Below the pieces are notes generated by a model that did no database searches, was not told the DNA's origin, and was given only the letters and a program-made list of their open reading frames with translations. A program made the position numbers and the translations under genes. From Pseudonocardia sp. SCN 73-27 (GTDB lineage Bacteria; Actinomycetota; Actinomycetes; Mycobacteriales; Pseudonocardiaceae), in NCBI GenBank assembly GCA_001725415.1, contig MEGH01000005.1:197218-261217 (forward strand): 64,000 nt of DNA, read 5' to 3'. Each line of letters starts with the position of its first letter. Positions within the stretch are counted from its first letter, which is position 1. Of this stretch, positions 8,713 to 18,140 are shown one piece after another.

Positions 8713-9736
8713 CGTCTCCGCGCACGAGGTGGGACAGCACCGGCAGATGCAGGCATGGGCATTCGACGGTTCGCCCGTCACGTGCAGCTGGACGACGCTG
8801 AGCCGGCCGGCCCTCGGACCCCGGGAGGTCCGCGTCCGGGTCGTCACCTCCGCGCTCAACCACGTGGACGTCTGGCTGTCGGCAGGGGTACTGACGCCTC
8901 GCCTACCCCACGTACCGGGCTGTGACGCGGCCGGCGTGGTGGACGAGATCGGATCCGAGGTCACGACGGTCTCGGTCGGTGACGAGGTCGTCGTGAACCC
9001 GGCGATCTCCTGTGGACGCTGCCCGCCCTGCCTCGCTGGTCGACCTCCGCTGTGCCGGGCGTTCCACACGTTGGGCGACACACGGTGGGGCACCCATGCT
9101 GAGGAGCTGGTGGTACCCGACGTCAACGTGACCGCCAGACCCCAGACACGTTCCTGGGACGAGAGCGCCGCCTTCGGCCTCACCACGCTGACCGCATGGC
9201 GGATGCTGCGCCTGGCGGGCCTCTGCGCGGGCGACACGGTCCTCGTCGTCGGCATCGGAGGCGGTGTGTCGTGTTCCGCGCTCCTGCTCGCGAAATGGAG
9301 CGGTGCTCGTGTGGTGGTGACCTCGCGTAGCGCGGCGAAACGTGAACGCGCCCTCCAACTCGGAGCCGACGAGGCGATCGACTCCGCAGCGCCCCGTTGG
9401 GGTGTCCGAGCGGACATCGTCATCGAGAGCGTGGGAGCAGCCACGTGGGAGAAGTCGATCCGGTCACTCGCTCCGGCGGGCCGGATCGCGGTGTGCGGGG
9501 CGACATCGGGCCCCACGGTCGAGGTGAACCTGGTGCGGCTCTTCATGCACCACCAGACGATCATCGGCTCCACGATGGGGACCCACGAGGAGTGGGCCGA
9601 GGTCTGCCGGCTCTTCGCGAGCGGGCTCCCGGTCGCGATCGACGAGGTTCTTCCGCTCTCGGACTACCCGTCCGGACTTGCTCGGCTCGCCGCAGGCGAG
9701 CAGTTCGGGAAACTCGTACTGCGCCACGACGCCTGA
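8705..9736 (+). CDS. zinc-dependent alcohol dehydrogenase/quinone oxidoreductase family
   Basis: A 343-residue medium-chain dehydrogenase/reductase. The GroES-like part has HVPGCDAAGVVDEIG and the structural-zinc cysteine cluster CGRCPPCLAGRPPLC. The Rossmann part has VLVVGIGGGVSCSALLLAKWSGARVVVTSRS. The structural-zinc motif points to an alcohol dehydrogenase rather than a zinc-free quinone reductase. ATG 8705 overlaps the HIBADH stop, making it the third gene of this operon. Confidence 0.87.
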   Translation: MTDVSAHEVGQHRQMQAWAFDGSPVTCSWTTLSRPALGPREVRVRVVTSALNHVDVWLSAGVLTPRLPHVPGCDAAGVVDEIGSEVTTVSVGDEVVVNPAISCGRCPPCLAGRPPLCRAFHTLGDTRWGTHAEELVVPDVNVTARPQTRSWDESAAFGLTTLTAWRMLRLAGLCAGDTVLVVGIGGGVSCSALLLAKWSGARVVVTSRSAAKRERALQLGADEAIDSAAPRWGVRADIVIESVGAATWEKSIRSLAPAGRIAVCGATSGPTVEVNLVRLFMHHQTIIGSTMGTHEEWAEVCRLFASGLPVAIDEVLPLSDYPSGLARLAAGEQFGKLVLRHDA

Positions 9737-9845
9737 GATCACACGGGTAGCAGCAGCACTAGCAGCGACAGACAGTTGTCGCCCCACCACCTCCATCGTC
9801 TAATCGAACAAACCAAGACCCCTGACGAACTCTCGAGGTTCCACG

Positions 9846-10745
9846 ATGCGGCAAGGTCTGCCGTCGACACCGAGTCCCACACGACACTGGACGACACCCG
9901 ACGGGTTGCGGCTGGCCGGCGACTCGTGGGGCGATCCGAACCGGCAACTCGTCATCCTGCTCCATGGCGGGGGCCAGACCCGCCACGCCTGGAAGGGTGC
10001 GGGGGAAGCACTCGCCCGCGCCGGCTATCACTCCGTGGCCGTCGACGCCCGGGGGCACGGCGACTCGCAGTGGGACCCCGCCGGCGCGTACGGCCCCGAT
10101 GCCATGGTCGACGACCTCGTCGTCGTCGCCGAGAATCTCGGTCGTCGTCGCCCCGTACTCGTCGGTGCGTCCATGGGCGGGAGCACATCGCTGCTCGCGG
10201 TCGGCGAGGGCCGGATCGACGCCGCAGCCATGGTGCTGGTGGACGTCGCCCCGCGAATGGAGCCACAGGGCGTCGAGCGGATCCGCGCGTTCATGTCGCA
10301 GCGCCCCGAGGGGTTCGGGTCCCTGGACGAGGTCGCCGACGCGGTCGCCGGCTACCGTCCGGGACGTCCACGACCCCGGACCCTCGACGGACTCGCCAAG
10401 AACGTCCGCGTCGGCACCAACGGCCGCTATCACTGGCACTGGGATCCAGGTTTCCTGGAGGCCAACGGCGACCTCGATGCCCTCCAGCGCCGGCTGGAGG
10501 CGTGCGCCGGCCGGTTGACCACCCCCACGCTGCTCGTGCACGGCGCTCTCTCCGACGTGCTCACCGATCGGGGTGCGAGTGCATTCCTCGCGGCGTGCCC
10601 GAACGCGGAGTACGCGAACGTCGCCCACGCCGCGCACATGGTCGCCGGCGATCGGAACGACGAGTTCGTGGATGCGGTCCTGGGCTTCTTGGCTCGTACC
10701 GTCCCCGCCGACGGCGGGGCGGCAGATGGAGGTGGACCGCCATGA
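9846..10745 (+). CDS. alpha/beta hydrolase
   Basis: A 299-residue alpha/beta-hydrolase-fold protein. HGGGQTRHAW forms the oxyanion hole, GASMGGSTS is the nucleophile elbow, HGALSDVL carries the acid and AHAAHMVAGD the catalytic histidine. No signal peptide. Family members hydrolyse esters, lactones or C-C bonds of ring-cleavage products. ATG 9846 follows a 109-bp gap, and its stop overlaps the SDR start by 4 nt (ATGA), so the two form one unit. Confidence 0.85.
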   Translation: MRQGLPSTPSPTRHWTTPDGLRLAGDSWGDPNRQLVILLHGGGQTRHAWKGAGEALARAGYHSVAVDARGHGDSQWDPAGAYGPDAMVDDLVVVAENLGRRRPVLVGASMGGSTSLLAVGEGRIDAAAMVLVDVAPRMEPQGVERIRAFMSQRPEGFGSLDEVADAVAGYRPGRPRPRTLDGLAKNVRVGTNGRYHWHWDPGFLEANGDLDALQRRLEACAGRLTTPTLLVHGALSDVLTDRGASAFLAACPNAEYANVAHAAHMVAGDRNDEFVDAVLGFLARTVPADGGAADGGGPP

Positions 10746-11524
10746 ACACGCCCATGGACCCGAGGCGGCTGTTCGACCTGAGCGGCCGTGTGGCGCTCGT
10801 GACGGGTGCGGGTCGAGGGATCGGAGCCCGCACCGCGGCCGTCCTCGCAGGGCGCGGTGCCCGCGTCGCCGTGAACGACCTGTCCCTCGACCGGGCACGG
10901 ACCGTGGCGAAGTCCGTCGGCGACGCCGGCGACGACGCGATCGCCGTCACCGCCGACGTGACCGACCTCGCCTCGGTCACGTCGATGGTCCAGGAGGTCG
11001 TGGAGAGGCTCGGACCGGTCGACATCCTCGTCAACAACGCCGGCGTGCCGGCGAGCGGATTCGCCATGAAGGAGTTCACCGCAACCGAGCGGCAGGACTG
11101 GGACCCCTACATCTCGATCAACGTTTACGGGGTGCTGAACTGCACGCACTCGGTGGTGGGGTCGATGGTGGAGCGGGGATGGGGCCGCGTCATCACGATC
11201 ATCTCCGACTCTGCCCGGGCCGGTGAGCGACTGATGGCGGCCTACGCGGCCTCGAAAGCGGCAGCGGCGGGGTTCTCACGAGCCCTGGCGAAAGAGGTCG
11301 GCCGTGCCGGCGTCACCTGCAACTGCATCTCCCTCGGCTGGGTCCCGCACGACGCCGTCGATCTGGGCTCGGACGATGTGAAGCATGCGCTGCGCAACTA
11401 CGCCGTGAAGCGGCCCGGACGGCCCGACGACGTCGCCGCCGCCGCCGTATGGCTGGCCTCGACCGAGGCCAGCTGGGTCACTGGCCAGACCGTCCCGGTC
11501 AACGGCGGCTATGTGATGACCTGA
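10742..11524 (+). CDS. short-chain dehydrogenase/reductase
   Basis: A 260-residue classical SDR. TGAGRGIG (residues 21-28) binds the cofactor, NNAG follows at 98-101, and the catalytic Ser155, Tyr168 and Lys172 are in standard spacing (YAASK). The C-terminal GQTVPVNGGYV is typical of FabG-like enzymes. It is coupled to the upstream hydrolase by an ATGA overlap. Its last codon is followed at once by a broken reading frame and the integrase relic, so it marks the right end of the island's intact genes. Confidence 0.88.
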   Translation: MNTPMDPRRLFDLSGRVALVTGAGRGIGARTAAVLAGRGARVAVNDLSLDRARTVAKSVGDAGDDAIAVTADVTDLASVTSMVQEVVERLGPVDILVNNAGVPASGFAMKEFTATERQDWDPYISINVYGVLNCTHSVVGSMVERGWGRVITIISDSARAGERLMAAYAASKAAAAGFSRALAKEVGRAGVTCNCISLGWVPHDAVDLGSDDVKHALRNYAVKRPGRPDDVAAAAVWLASTEASWVTGQTVPVNGGYVMT

Positions 11525-11692
11525 TGAGTACCGCGCAGCAGATCCCGCTCGGCGGGAGACTCTCGGCGCAGCAATGCGAGAAGCGGAACGCGCCTCCGGG
11601 CCAACCTCATGCGCGACTTTCACGAGCCCGTCCGAGAGGGGATCCCCCAGCGCGTCAGCGACATCGACCTCGGCTTCGGGCACCTGCGGTAG
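11524..11692 (+). pseudogene. short frameshifted gene remnant, unrecognised
   Basis: An ATG at 11524 overlaps the SDR stop and starts STAQQIPLGGRLSAQQ. The protein-like reading then moves to another frame (RSGTRLRANLMRDF, EGIPQRVSDIDLGF) and stops at TAG 11690-11692. It looks like the fused ends of a once longer gene co-transcribed with the SDR. No family can be named. It lies against the integrase relic on the other strand. Confidence 0.3.
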
Positions 11693-11708
11693 CGAGTGGA
11701 CCACCGAA

Positions 11709-12183
11709 CTACTCCCCTCGCCGCGGCTCCACCAACTCCTACTCCCGCAGGAGCCGCAGTGCACGGTTCGCCGTCCCCACATCCACCCCGTACCGCTCGG
11801 CCACTTCGGCGGTCCTCGGAAGGACGGCTCCAGGAGCAAGGGTGCCGTCGAGGACCTGAGCGCATATGGGTGCGGGCGAAGTTCTCGTACGTCGATCGTG
11901 TCGTGCGCTCCACCTCGACCAGGGCGGAGTGCTTCTCCAGGAGCTGTTGGACCGTCGCCGAGGTTCGTGGGTTCAGCCGCTCGTAGACCTGGACGAGGAG
12001 TCGGCGCAGCGTCCGACGTGCTTCGCCCTCAGCCTCCGGACCCCCGCGAACCGTCTCCTGCAGGTAGTGCCGCTTCTCGGTGATCGGATCACGGCCGACG
12101 AACACCCGAACCTGGAACGAACCACTCTGCAGCCGGACGCTCCGTCCACGCGCCCGTGAGCGTCGCTTGGATGCGGCTGCCAT
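11709..12183 (-). pseudogene. tyrosine integrase relic with internal deletion (N-terminus joined to GntR-like C-terminus)
   Basis: ATG 12183 begins a typical actinomycete integrase N-terminus (RGRSVRLQSGSFQVRVFVGRD, then RLLVQVYERLNPRTSATVQQLLEKH). After about 105 residues, near 11870, the reading shifts to VLDGTLAPGAVLPRTAEVAE and VDVGTANRALRLLRE, a GntR-type winged helix found at the C-terminus of one actinomycete integrase family, then hits TAGs at 11739-11741 and 11709-11711. The whole recombinase core with its R-H-R-Y residues (roughly 250 aa) is missing. The gene starts 80 bp from the 3' end of tRNA-Ala, a normal place for an integrase. It marks an old integration event. Confidence 0.75.
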
Positions 12184-12260
12184 GGGGTAAGGGTGAGTCG
12201 ACTTGGCACCACAACCCGACAGGCCCGAGAGTCTGCAGACTCATCGGTCCTGGCGGGAAG

Positions 12261-12335
<75 letters not shown>

Positions 12336-12409
12336 TTGCGATGTTCAGAACCGTACACGGCCCCGAACAGGCCTCTGCAACCGGGTCACCACTCACCTAC
12401 GGTTCGGCT

Positions 12410-14386
12410 GTGCAGCCCGCCGACATCGCCAGGATCGCACTCGTCAACGACCCGCGGGTGTCCCCCGACGGCAGGCTGGTCGCCTTCGTCGTGACCCACG
12501 TCGATCTCGACGACAACGTCTACCGGAGCGCGGTGTGGCTCGCGGCGGCCGACGGGTCGGCGCCCCCGCGGCCGTTCTCCGCGGGTGAGCACGGGGACGG
12601 GCAGCCGGTGTGGTCGCCGGACGGGCGCTGGCTCGCCTTCACGAGCCGCCGTGGCGACGACAAGAAGGCGACGCTGCACGTGGCCCCCGTCGACGGCCCC
12701 GGCGAGGTGCGGACGTTGTGCACGCGCGACGAGGCGGTCGAGGAGCCCGCGTGGTCGCCGGACGGGTCGCGGATCGCGTTCGCGTCGCGGGAGCGGACGT
12801 CGCGGATGGCCGACCCGGACGAGCGGGCGCGGCCGCCGCGGCGGATCGAGCGGCTGTTCACGCGGCTGGACGGCGAGGGCTGGACGGTCGACCGGCCGCG
12901 GAGCGTGTTCGTGGTACCGGTCGACGGGTCGGCGGCGCCGAAGGTCGTGGCGGGCGGGCCGTTCGAGCACGGCGGGCCGGTCTGGGCTCCCGACGGCGCG
13001 ACGATCGCGGTGACGTCGGCCCGCTACGACGACTGGGATCTCACCCCGATCCTGGCCGACGTCCTCCTCGCCGACCCGACGGGCGCGTCGGAGCCGCGGG
13101 CGGTGACACGGCGGACGTTCGCACACCAGCTGCCGTCGTGGTCGCCGGACGGGACGCGGATCGCGGCGCTGGCCGAGGACTCGCGGGTCGTGCACGCGCA
13201 CAGCCAGGTCGTCGTGATCGACGTGGCGTCGGGCGAGGAGCGTGTCCTGACCGCGGAGCTGGACCGGCAGTGCCTGCCGATGCCGGGCGCGCGGTCGCCG
13301 GTGTGGGACTCCGACGGCCTGCTGTTCTCGTGCGAGGACCACGGCAGCGTGCAGCTGCGCCGGGTCCCGGTGGCGGGTGGGCCGAGCGTGCCGGTCGTCG
13401 AGGGCCGCCGGTGGGTGACGGGCTACGACGCGGCGGGTGGGACGTTGGCGTTCACGGCGACGACGTCGACGTCGCTCCCCGATCTGTTCGTGCTGGACCC
13501 CGACGGGACCGAGCGGCGGCTGACGGCGGCCGGGGACGCCTTCCATGCCGCGGTGCCGCCGCGGGAGCCGGAGCGGTTCACGGTGCCGTCCACGGGCGGC
13601 GGGGAGATCGACGCGTGGCTGGTACGGCCGGCGGTGCCCGCGGGTGAGCGGACGCCGGTGCTGCTGTCGATCCACGGCGGCCCGATGACGCAGTACGACG
13701 AGACGTGGTTCGACGAGTTCCAGATGTGGACGGGCGCGGGGTACGCGGTCGTGTACTGCAACCCGCACGGGTCGACGGGTGGCACGCAGGCGTGGGCGCG
13801 GGCGATCCGGGCGCCGGAGGCCGAGGTGGACCCGGGGACGGGCTGGGGCGGGATCGACGCCGACGACGTCCTGACGGTGCTCGACGCGGCGCTGGCGGCG
13901 AACCCGGACCTGGACCCGGACCGGGTGGGGGTGCTGGGCGGGTCGTACGGCGGCTACCTGACGAGCTGGCTGATCGGGCACACCGACCGGTTCGTGGCGG
14001 CGTGCAGCGAGCGGGCGGTGAACAACCTGGAGTCGCTGGAGTGGGCGTCGGACGTGGCGGGCTTCTTCCGTTTCGAGATCGTCGTCGACCACGTGCGGCG
14101 CCCCGACGTCTACCGTCGGTTGTCGCCGATCACCTACGTGCAGGACGTGCGGACGCCGGTGCTGATCCTGCACTCGGAGGACGATCTGCGCTGCCCGATC
14201 GACCAGGCCGACCAGCTGTTCGTGGCGCTGCGGATGCTGGGCAGGCCGGTGGAGTACCACCGGTTCGACAAGGAGAGCCACGGTTTGAGCCGCACGGGTT
14301 CGCCGCGGCACCGCATCCAGCGGGCGGAGATCATCCTCGACTGGTTCGCCCGGCACCTGGGCGGCCGTGCCCCCGAACGGTCGTGA
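12410..14386 (+). CDS. S9-family (prolyl oligopeptidase) peptidase
   Basis: A 658-residue protein from GTG 12410. The N-terminal half is a beta-propeller with repeated WSPDG blades (PVWSPDGRWLAF, PAWSPDGSRIAF, PSWSPDGTRIAA). The C-terminal alpha/beta-hydrolase domain has the nucleophile elbow LGGSYGGYLTSW, the acid in ILHSEDDLRCPI and the histidine in KESHGLSRTG. These are the marks of dipeptidyl/acylaminoacyl peptidases. An in-frame ATG at 12341 would add 23 residues without family similarity. No signal peptide, so cytoplasmic. The stop codon lies inside the following palindrome. Confidence 0.9.
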   Translation: MQPADIARIALVNDPRVSPDGRLVAFVVTHVDLDDNVYRSAVWLAAADGSAPPRPFSAGEHGDGQPVWSPDGRWLAFTSRRGDDKKATLHVAPVDGPGEVRTLCTRDEAVEEPAWSPDGSRIAFASRERTSRMADPDERARPPRRIERLFTRLDGEGWTVDRPRSVFVVPVDGSAAPKVVAGGPFEHGGPVWAPDGATIAVTSARYDDWDLTPILADVLLADPTGASEPRAVTRRTFAHQLPSWSPDGTRIAALAEDSRVVHAHSQVVVIDVASGEERVLTAELDRQCLPMPGARSPVWDSDGLLFSCEDHGSVQLRRVPVAGGPSVPVVEGRRWVTGYDAAGGTLAFTATTSTSLPDLFVLDPDGTERRLTAAGDAFHAAVPPREPERFTVPSTGGGEIDAWLVRPAVPAGERTPVLLSIHGGPMTQYDETWFDEFQMWTGAGYAVVYCNPHGSTGGTQAWARAIRAPEAEVDPGTGWGGIDADDVLTVLDAALAANPDLDPDRVGVLGGSYGGYLTSWLIGHTDRFVAACSERAVNNLESLEWASDVAGFFRFEIVVDHVRRPDVYRRLSPITYVQDVRTPVLILHSEDDLRCPIDQADQLFVALRMLGRPVEYHRFDKESHGLSRTGSPRHRIQRAEIILDWFARHLGGRAPERS

Positions 14387-14422
14387 GTGGCAATGGTCGC
14401 CATAGCGACCATTGCCACTCAC
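14383..14422. terminator. perfect 40-bp palindrome between convergent genes
   Basis: GTGAGTGGCAATGGTCGC (14383-14400), loop CATA, then its exact reverse complement (14405-14422). It includes the TGA of the peptidase gene and ends 15 bp before the convergent DsbA-like gene. A strong hairpin in either direction, so a likely bidirectional terminator; no U-tract. Related copies lie at 33996, 44023 and 44122. Confidence 0.7.
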
Positions 14423-14437
14423 AGGGTGGTCACAGGC

Positions 14438-15193
14438 TCACTTGCCGGCGATCGCGTTCGACAGCCACTTGCTGTCGTTGAGGTCGATCTTCTTGCCGCC
14501 GACGAGGATCGTCGGGGTGCCGAACTGGCCGTTGGTGAGCAGCGCCGGGTTGGCGATGGCGGCCTTGGTGGCGGCGGCGATGGCGGCCGCGTTGCCGTTG
14601 CCGGTCACGCACGACGACCAGTCGGCGTTCTTCGCCCCGAGGTCGACCCCCTTCTGGACGAGCTGCTGCGCCGTGAGACCGGCGCTCTTCTCCGTGGGCT
14701 GGTCGTCGTAGAGGGCCTTGTGGTACGCGGGCCAGATGCCGGCGGGGACCGCTCAGAGCGCGGCGTTGGCGGCGAGCGTCGAGTAGCCGGGCGGTGTGGT
14801 GAGGCTGTCGAGGATCGCCGTCGAGTGGTAGTTGACCTTGATCTTGCCGTCGTTGAGGGCGGCGGTGACGTCGTCGGCGTAGCGGGACTCGAACCGCTCG
14901 CACACGGGGCAGAGGTAGTCCTCGTAGACGTCGACGGTCACGGGGGCGTCGCTCTTGCCCGCGGTGACGACGGTGCCGCTGGCGGCGACCGCGTAGTCGG
15001 GCGTCGTCGACTGCCGGTTGTGGATCACGAAGTAGCCGATGACACCGGCGACGACGACCACGGCCGCGACGACGATCAGCGCGATCCGCGTGCCGCCCGA
15101 CGGCCCGCTCTGCTTCGGGGTGATCCCGGCCGCGGCGAGCCGCTGGTTCGCGGCCTGCTTCCGGCTCTTCTCGCTGCGCGAGGCTCCGCCCAC
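14438..15193 (-). pseudogene. DsbA-like thioredoxin-fold protein with in-frame TGA
   Basis: GTG 15193 starts a membrane-anchored thiol oxidoreductase. A basic N-terminus is followed by one membrane helix (IALIVVAAVVVVAGVIGYFVI), then the thioredoxin fold with the CPVC redox site in VYEDYLCPVCERFESRY. Codon 147 (14753-14755) is TGA. Without it the frame continues to 14438 with intact DsbA features (AYHKALYDDQP, SSCVTGNG, GTPTILVGG), 251 codons in all. The TGA sits where a cysteine is expected to pair with the later SSC cysteine, as in the second disulfide of mycobacterial DsbA; TGC to TGA is one change. Possibilities are nonsense mutation, base error or, least likely, recoding. It lies 1 bp from a MauE/DoxX-type gene. 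Confidence 0.75.
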
Positions 15194-15194
15194 G

Positions 15195-15689
15195 TCAGTT
15201 CCTCTCTCCCGACCGCACCGGCGGCCGGCTCTCCAGGCGCCCGTCGAGCGCGAACAGGGTGCGGGGGCGGACGATCAACCACCCGGCGAGCAGCAGGAAT
15301 CCGAGGTCGCGCAGGACTTCCGTGCCGTAGGCGGTCGCGTCGGGTGCGACCTGGCCGCCGCCGCCGAAGCAGCCGCAGTCGATCGAGAGCCCGCGCGCCC
15401 AGGCCTGCACGACGCCCGCGATGAACACGACGAGCACGAGCGCCGAGAGCGCGGCGACCGCGCGGGTGCCGAGCCCGACCAGGAGCAGGACGCCGATGGC
15501 CAGCTCCAGGAACGGCAGCACGGTGGCGACGACCGAGACGACGTCGGCGGGCAGCACGTCGTAGGCGCGGACGGCGATGTAGGTCTGGTCGGGGTCGAGC
15601 GCCTTGATCGCGCCCGACACGAGCCACACCGCGGCGAGACCCAGCCGTGCGAGGGTCCCGATGACGTCCAGAATCCGCCCTCGCTCCAC
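15195..15689 (-). CDS. MauE/DoxX-family redox-associated membrane protein
   Basis: A 164-residue protein with four predicted membrane helices (RLGLAAVWLVSGAIK, VVATVLPFLELAIGVLLL, AALSALVLVVFIAGVVQ, LGFLLLAGWLIV) and a conserved DCGCFGGGG cysteine pair in a loop. Such proteins pair with thioredoxin-like partners, as in methylamine-dehydrogenase maturation, and pass electrons across the membrane. The DsbA-like gene follows by one base, so the two are one operon. If the partner is truncated, this protein may lack its usual substrate. Confidence 0.8.
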   Translation of the reverse strand: MERGRILDVIGTLARLGLAAVWLVSGAIKALDPDQTYIAVRAYDVLPADVVSVVATVLPFLELAIGVLLLVGLGTRAVAALSALVLVVFIAGVVQAWARGLSIDCGCFGGGGQVAPDATAYGTEVLRDLGFLLLAGWLIVRPRTLFALDGRLESRPPVRSGERN

Positions 15690-15747
15690 TCGATCAGAGT
15701 ATCGACGAAACCTGAGAGACCGTTGCGGGGCACTCGTCCCGATCGGG

Positions 15748-17223
15748 TCAGAAACTCTCGCGGGCGCTCTCCTGTTCGAGGACCGCGCCGAGGTCGTCGA
15801 GGCGGTGCATGGAGGCGACGGCGCGGGCGGTGCGGTGGTTGTCGGCGAGCAGGTCGGCGTGGCGGTGCAACCAGGCCCAGTAGCCGGCCGTGTAGGGGCA
15901 GGCGTCGTCGCCGAGGCGCTTGCGGGGGTCGAAGGCGCAGTCGCGGCAGTGGTCGGACATCCGGTTCACGTACGCGCCGCCCGACGAGTAGGGCTTCGTC
16001 GCCGTCATCCCGCCGTCGGCGTGCTGGCTCATCCCGACGACGTTGGGCGGCATCACCCACGCGTACCCGTCGACGAACGCCGTCGCGAACCACTCGGTGA
16101 GCTCACGCGGCTGGTAGCCGCGTTGCAGGGCGTGGTTGCCGAGGATCATGAGCCGCTGGATGTGGTGGGTCCAGCCGCGGTCGCGGACGCCTTCCAGGGC
16201 GGTGCGCAGGCAGTTCGCGGTGACCGCGTCGGCGTCGAGGTCGGCCCACCAGTCGGGCAGCGGGGCGTGGGCGCGCAGGGCGTTGCGGCGCAGGTAGCCC
16301 TTGCCGAAGCGCCAGTACAGCTGCCACACGTACTCGCGCCAGCCCAGGATCTGGCGGACGAAGCCCTCGGCCGGGGCGATGGGGACGTCGCCGTCGCGAT
16401 GGGCCTGCTCGGCGGCGTGCACGGCGTCGAGGGGGTGCAGCACGCCCATGTTGAGCGGCACCGACAGCAGCGAGTGCGCCATGGCCCAGTCGTCGCCGAG
16501 CATGGCGTCCTCGTAGGGGCCGAACGCCGGGAGCCGATATCGGACGAAGTGCCGCAACGCCTTCCGCGCCTCCGTGTGGGTGACGGCGAACAGCCGCGGC
16601 CCGTCCTCGCCGACGGTCGGGTACCCGGTGGCGTCGAGGTCGGCGCGGACGCGGCTGTCGATGTCGTCCTCGGTCGGTGTCCACGGGCCGCGCACGTCGA
16701 GCGTGCGGGCACCCTTGGGCGGCGGCTCGCGGTTGTCGTGGTCGTGGTTCCACTTGCCGCCGACGGGCTGCTCGCCGTCCATCAGCACGTCGAACCGGGT
16801 GCGCTGGGCGCGGTAGAAGTCCTCCATCCGGAACGTCTCACGGTCGCCGGCCCACTCGGTGAAATCCTTGCGGGGCAGCGCGAACGTGGGCGTCGGGAGG
16901 ATCTCGGCGACGAGACCGTCCTTGCGCAGCCGCTCGACGAGGTCGGCCGCGGCGTGCGACGTCGGCTCGTGGACGACGACGGGCCGCCCGACCTGCTCCA
17001 GCGCCTCCCGGTAGGTCTCGGTGCGCAGCAGGGTGGCGCGGTCGCCCAGCTCGTCGGCGAGGTGACGCAGCCCCGACAGCACCAGGTGCAGCTTCTGGCG
17101 GTGGTAGCGGCGTCGCCCCAGCGCCCGGGACGACTCGACGAGGATCACCTCGCGGTCGCGGTGCTCGGCCGTCGAGTGCACGTGCCGGCCGAGCTGGTCG
17201 GCGAAGACCAGCAGCGGTTCCAT
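15748..17223 (-). CDS. FeS-type cryptochrome/photolyase (PhrB-like)
   Basis: A 491-residue protein of the deoxyribodipyrimidine-photolyase-related group. The N-terminal alpha/beta domain starts MEPLLVFADQLG, and the flavin domain has GWREYVWQLYW and GWTHHIQRLMILGNHAL. Four cysteines (TANCLRT, HCRDC, DDACPYT) fit the [4Fe-4S] ligands of bacterial (6-4) photolyases. YAWVMPPNVVGMSQHADGG is highly characteristic. It would use light to repair (6-4) photoproducts. ATG 17223 matches the family start. Gene symbol withheld because class members differ in function. Confidence 0.9.
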   Translation of the reverse strand: MEPLLVFADQLGRHVHSTAEHRDREVILVESSRALGRRRYHRQKLHLVLSGLRHLADELGDRATLLRTETYREALEQVGRPVVVHEPTSHAAADLVERLRKDGLVAEILPTPTFALPRKDFTEWAGDRETFRMEDFYRAQRTRFDVLMDGEQPVGGKWNHDHDNREPPPKGARTLDVRGPWTPTEDDIDSRVRADLDATGYPTVGEDGPRLFAVTHTEARKALRHFVRYRLPAFGPYEDAMLGDDWAMAHSLLSVPLNMGVLHPLDAVHAAEQAHRDGDVPIAPAEGFVRQILGWREYVWQLYWRFGKGYLRRNALRAHAPLPDWWADLDADAVTANCLRTALEGVRDRGWTHHIQRLMILGNHALQRGYQPRELTEWFATAFVDGYAWVMPPNVVGMSQHADGGMTATKPYSSGGAYVNRMSDHCRDCAFDPRKRLGDDACPYTAGYWAWLHRHADLLADNHRTARAVASMHRLDDLGAVLEQESARESF

Positions 17224-17341
17224 CGCCCCAGCATGCGGCCGTCCGGGCCACGGCGCGCGTCGGACAGGTGTGCCTGCCCCGACCTGGGGACAGCCTCGCG
17301 TCGGTCCAACGTGGACGGATCGGCCGGGGTACCGTGCTGCC

Positions 17342-18064
17342 ATGTCCGTGCCTGCCGAGGAGGCCGCCGAGCACGCCTCCGACCACCACCACGCCGACGT
17401 CTCCGGCGGCTGGCTGCGCGCCGCGGTGTTCGGGGCGATGGACGGGCTCGTCACCAACATCGCGCTCGTGGCGGGCGTAGGGGGCGGCGGGGTCGACCGC
17501 GAGGGCATCATCCTGACCGGCATGGCCGGCCTGGTGGCGGGCGCGTTCTCGATGGCGCTGGGTGAGTTCGCGTCGGTCAGCGCGCAGAACGACGCGGTGC
17601 AGGCCGAGGTGGCCGTCGAGCGCGAGGAGCTGCGCCGGCACCCTGACGCCGAGCGCGCCGAGCTGATCGACCGCTACCGGGAGATGGGCCTGTCGGAGGC
17701 GACGGCCGAGGCGGTGGCCACGGAGCTGCACGCCAACCCCGAGCTCGAGCTGAAGCTGCACGTCACTCAGGAGGTCGGGGTCGATCCCGACGAGTCGCCG
17801 TCGCCGTGGGTGGCGGCGGGGTCGTCGTTCCTGTGCTTCGCCATCGGCGGGATCATCCCGCTGCTGTCGTTCCTGTTCGGGTCGTCGTCGCTGTGGCTGG
17901 GCCTGGCGGTCGGCGCGGCCGGCCTGTTCGCCGCCGGGGCGCTGACCTCGCGGTTCACAGCCCGCTCCTGGTGGGGTGCGGGGCTGCGGCAACTGATGTT
18001 CGGGGCGATCGCGGCGGGCGCGACCTACCTGGTCGGCTCGCTCATCGGTGTGGCGACGAGCTGA
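17342..18064 (+). CDS. VIT1/CCC1-family iron/manganese transporter
   Basis: A 240-residue membrane protein from ATG 17342. A histidine-rich start (DHHHAD) is followed by the family motif RAAVFGAMDGLVTNIALVAGV, then GMAGLVAGAFSMALGEFASVSAQ. A charged helical middle (EREELRRHPDAERAELIDRYREMG) corresponds to the metal-binding region, and three C-terminal helices follow. Such transporters move Fe2+ or Mn2+. It stands alone between the divergent photolyase gene and the GntR gene. Direction of transport is not evident. Confidence 0.88.
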   Translation: MSVPAEEAAEHASDHHHADVSGGWLRAAVFGAMDGLVTNIALVAGVGGGGVDREGIILTGMAGLVAGAFSMALGEFASVSAQNDAVQAEVAVEREELRRHPDAERAELIDRYREMGLSEATAEAVATELHANPELELKLHVTQEVGVDPDESPSPWVAAGSSFLCFAIGGIIPLLSFLFGSSSLWLGLAVGAAGLFAAGALTSRFTARSWWGAGLRQLMFGAIAAGATYLVGSLIGVATS

Positions 18065-18140
18065 TCCCGGGGCGGCGCGGGGTCCCGTCTGACACCCTGG
18101 AGCCCGACATCCCCGCGTCGAGCACTCCCGGAGGGATTCC

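Noticed and set aside
12386..14422. Long minus-strand frame opposite the S9 peptidase
   Set aside because: Pure Arg/Pro/His-rich shadow of the peptidase codons; no start context or family features.
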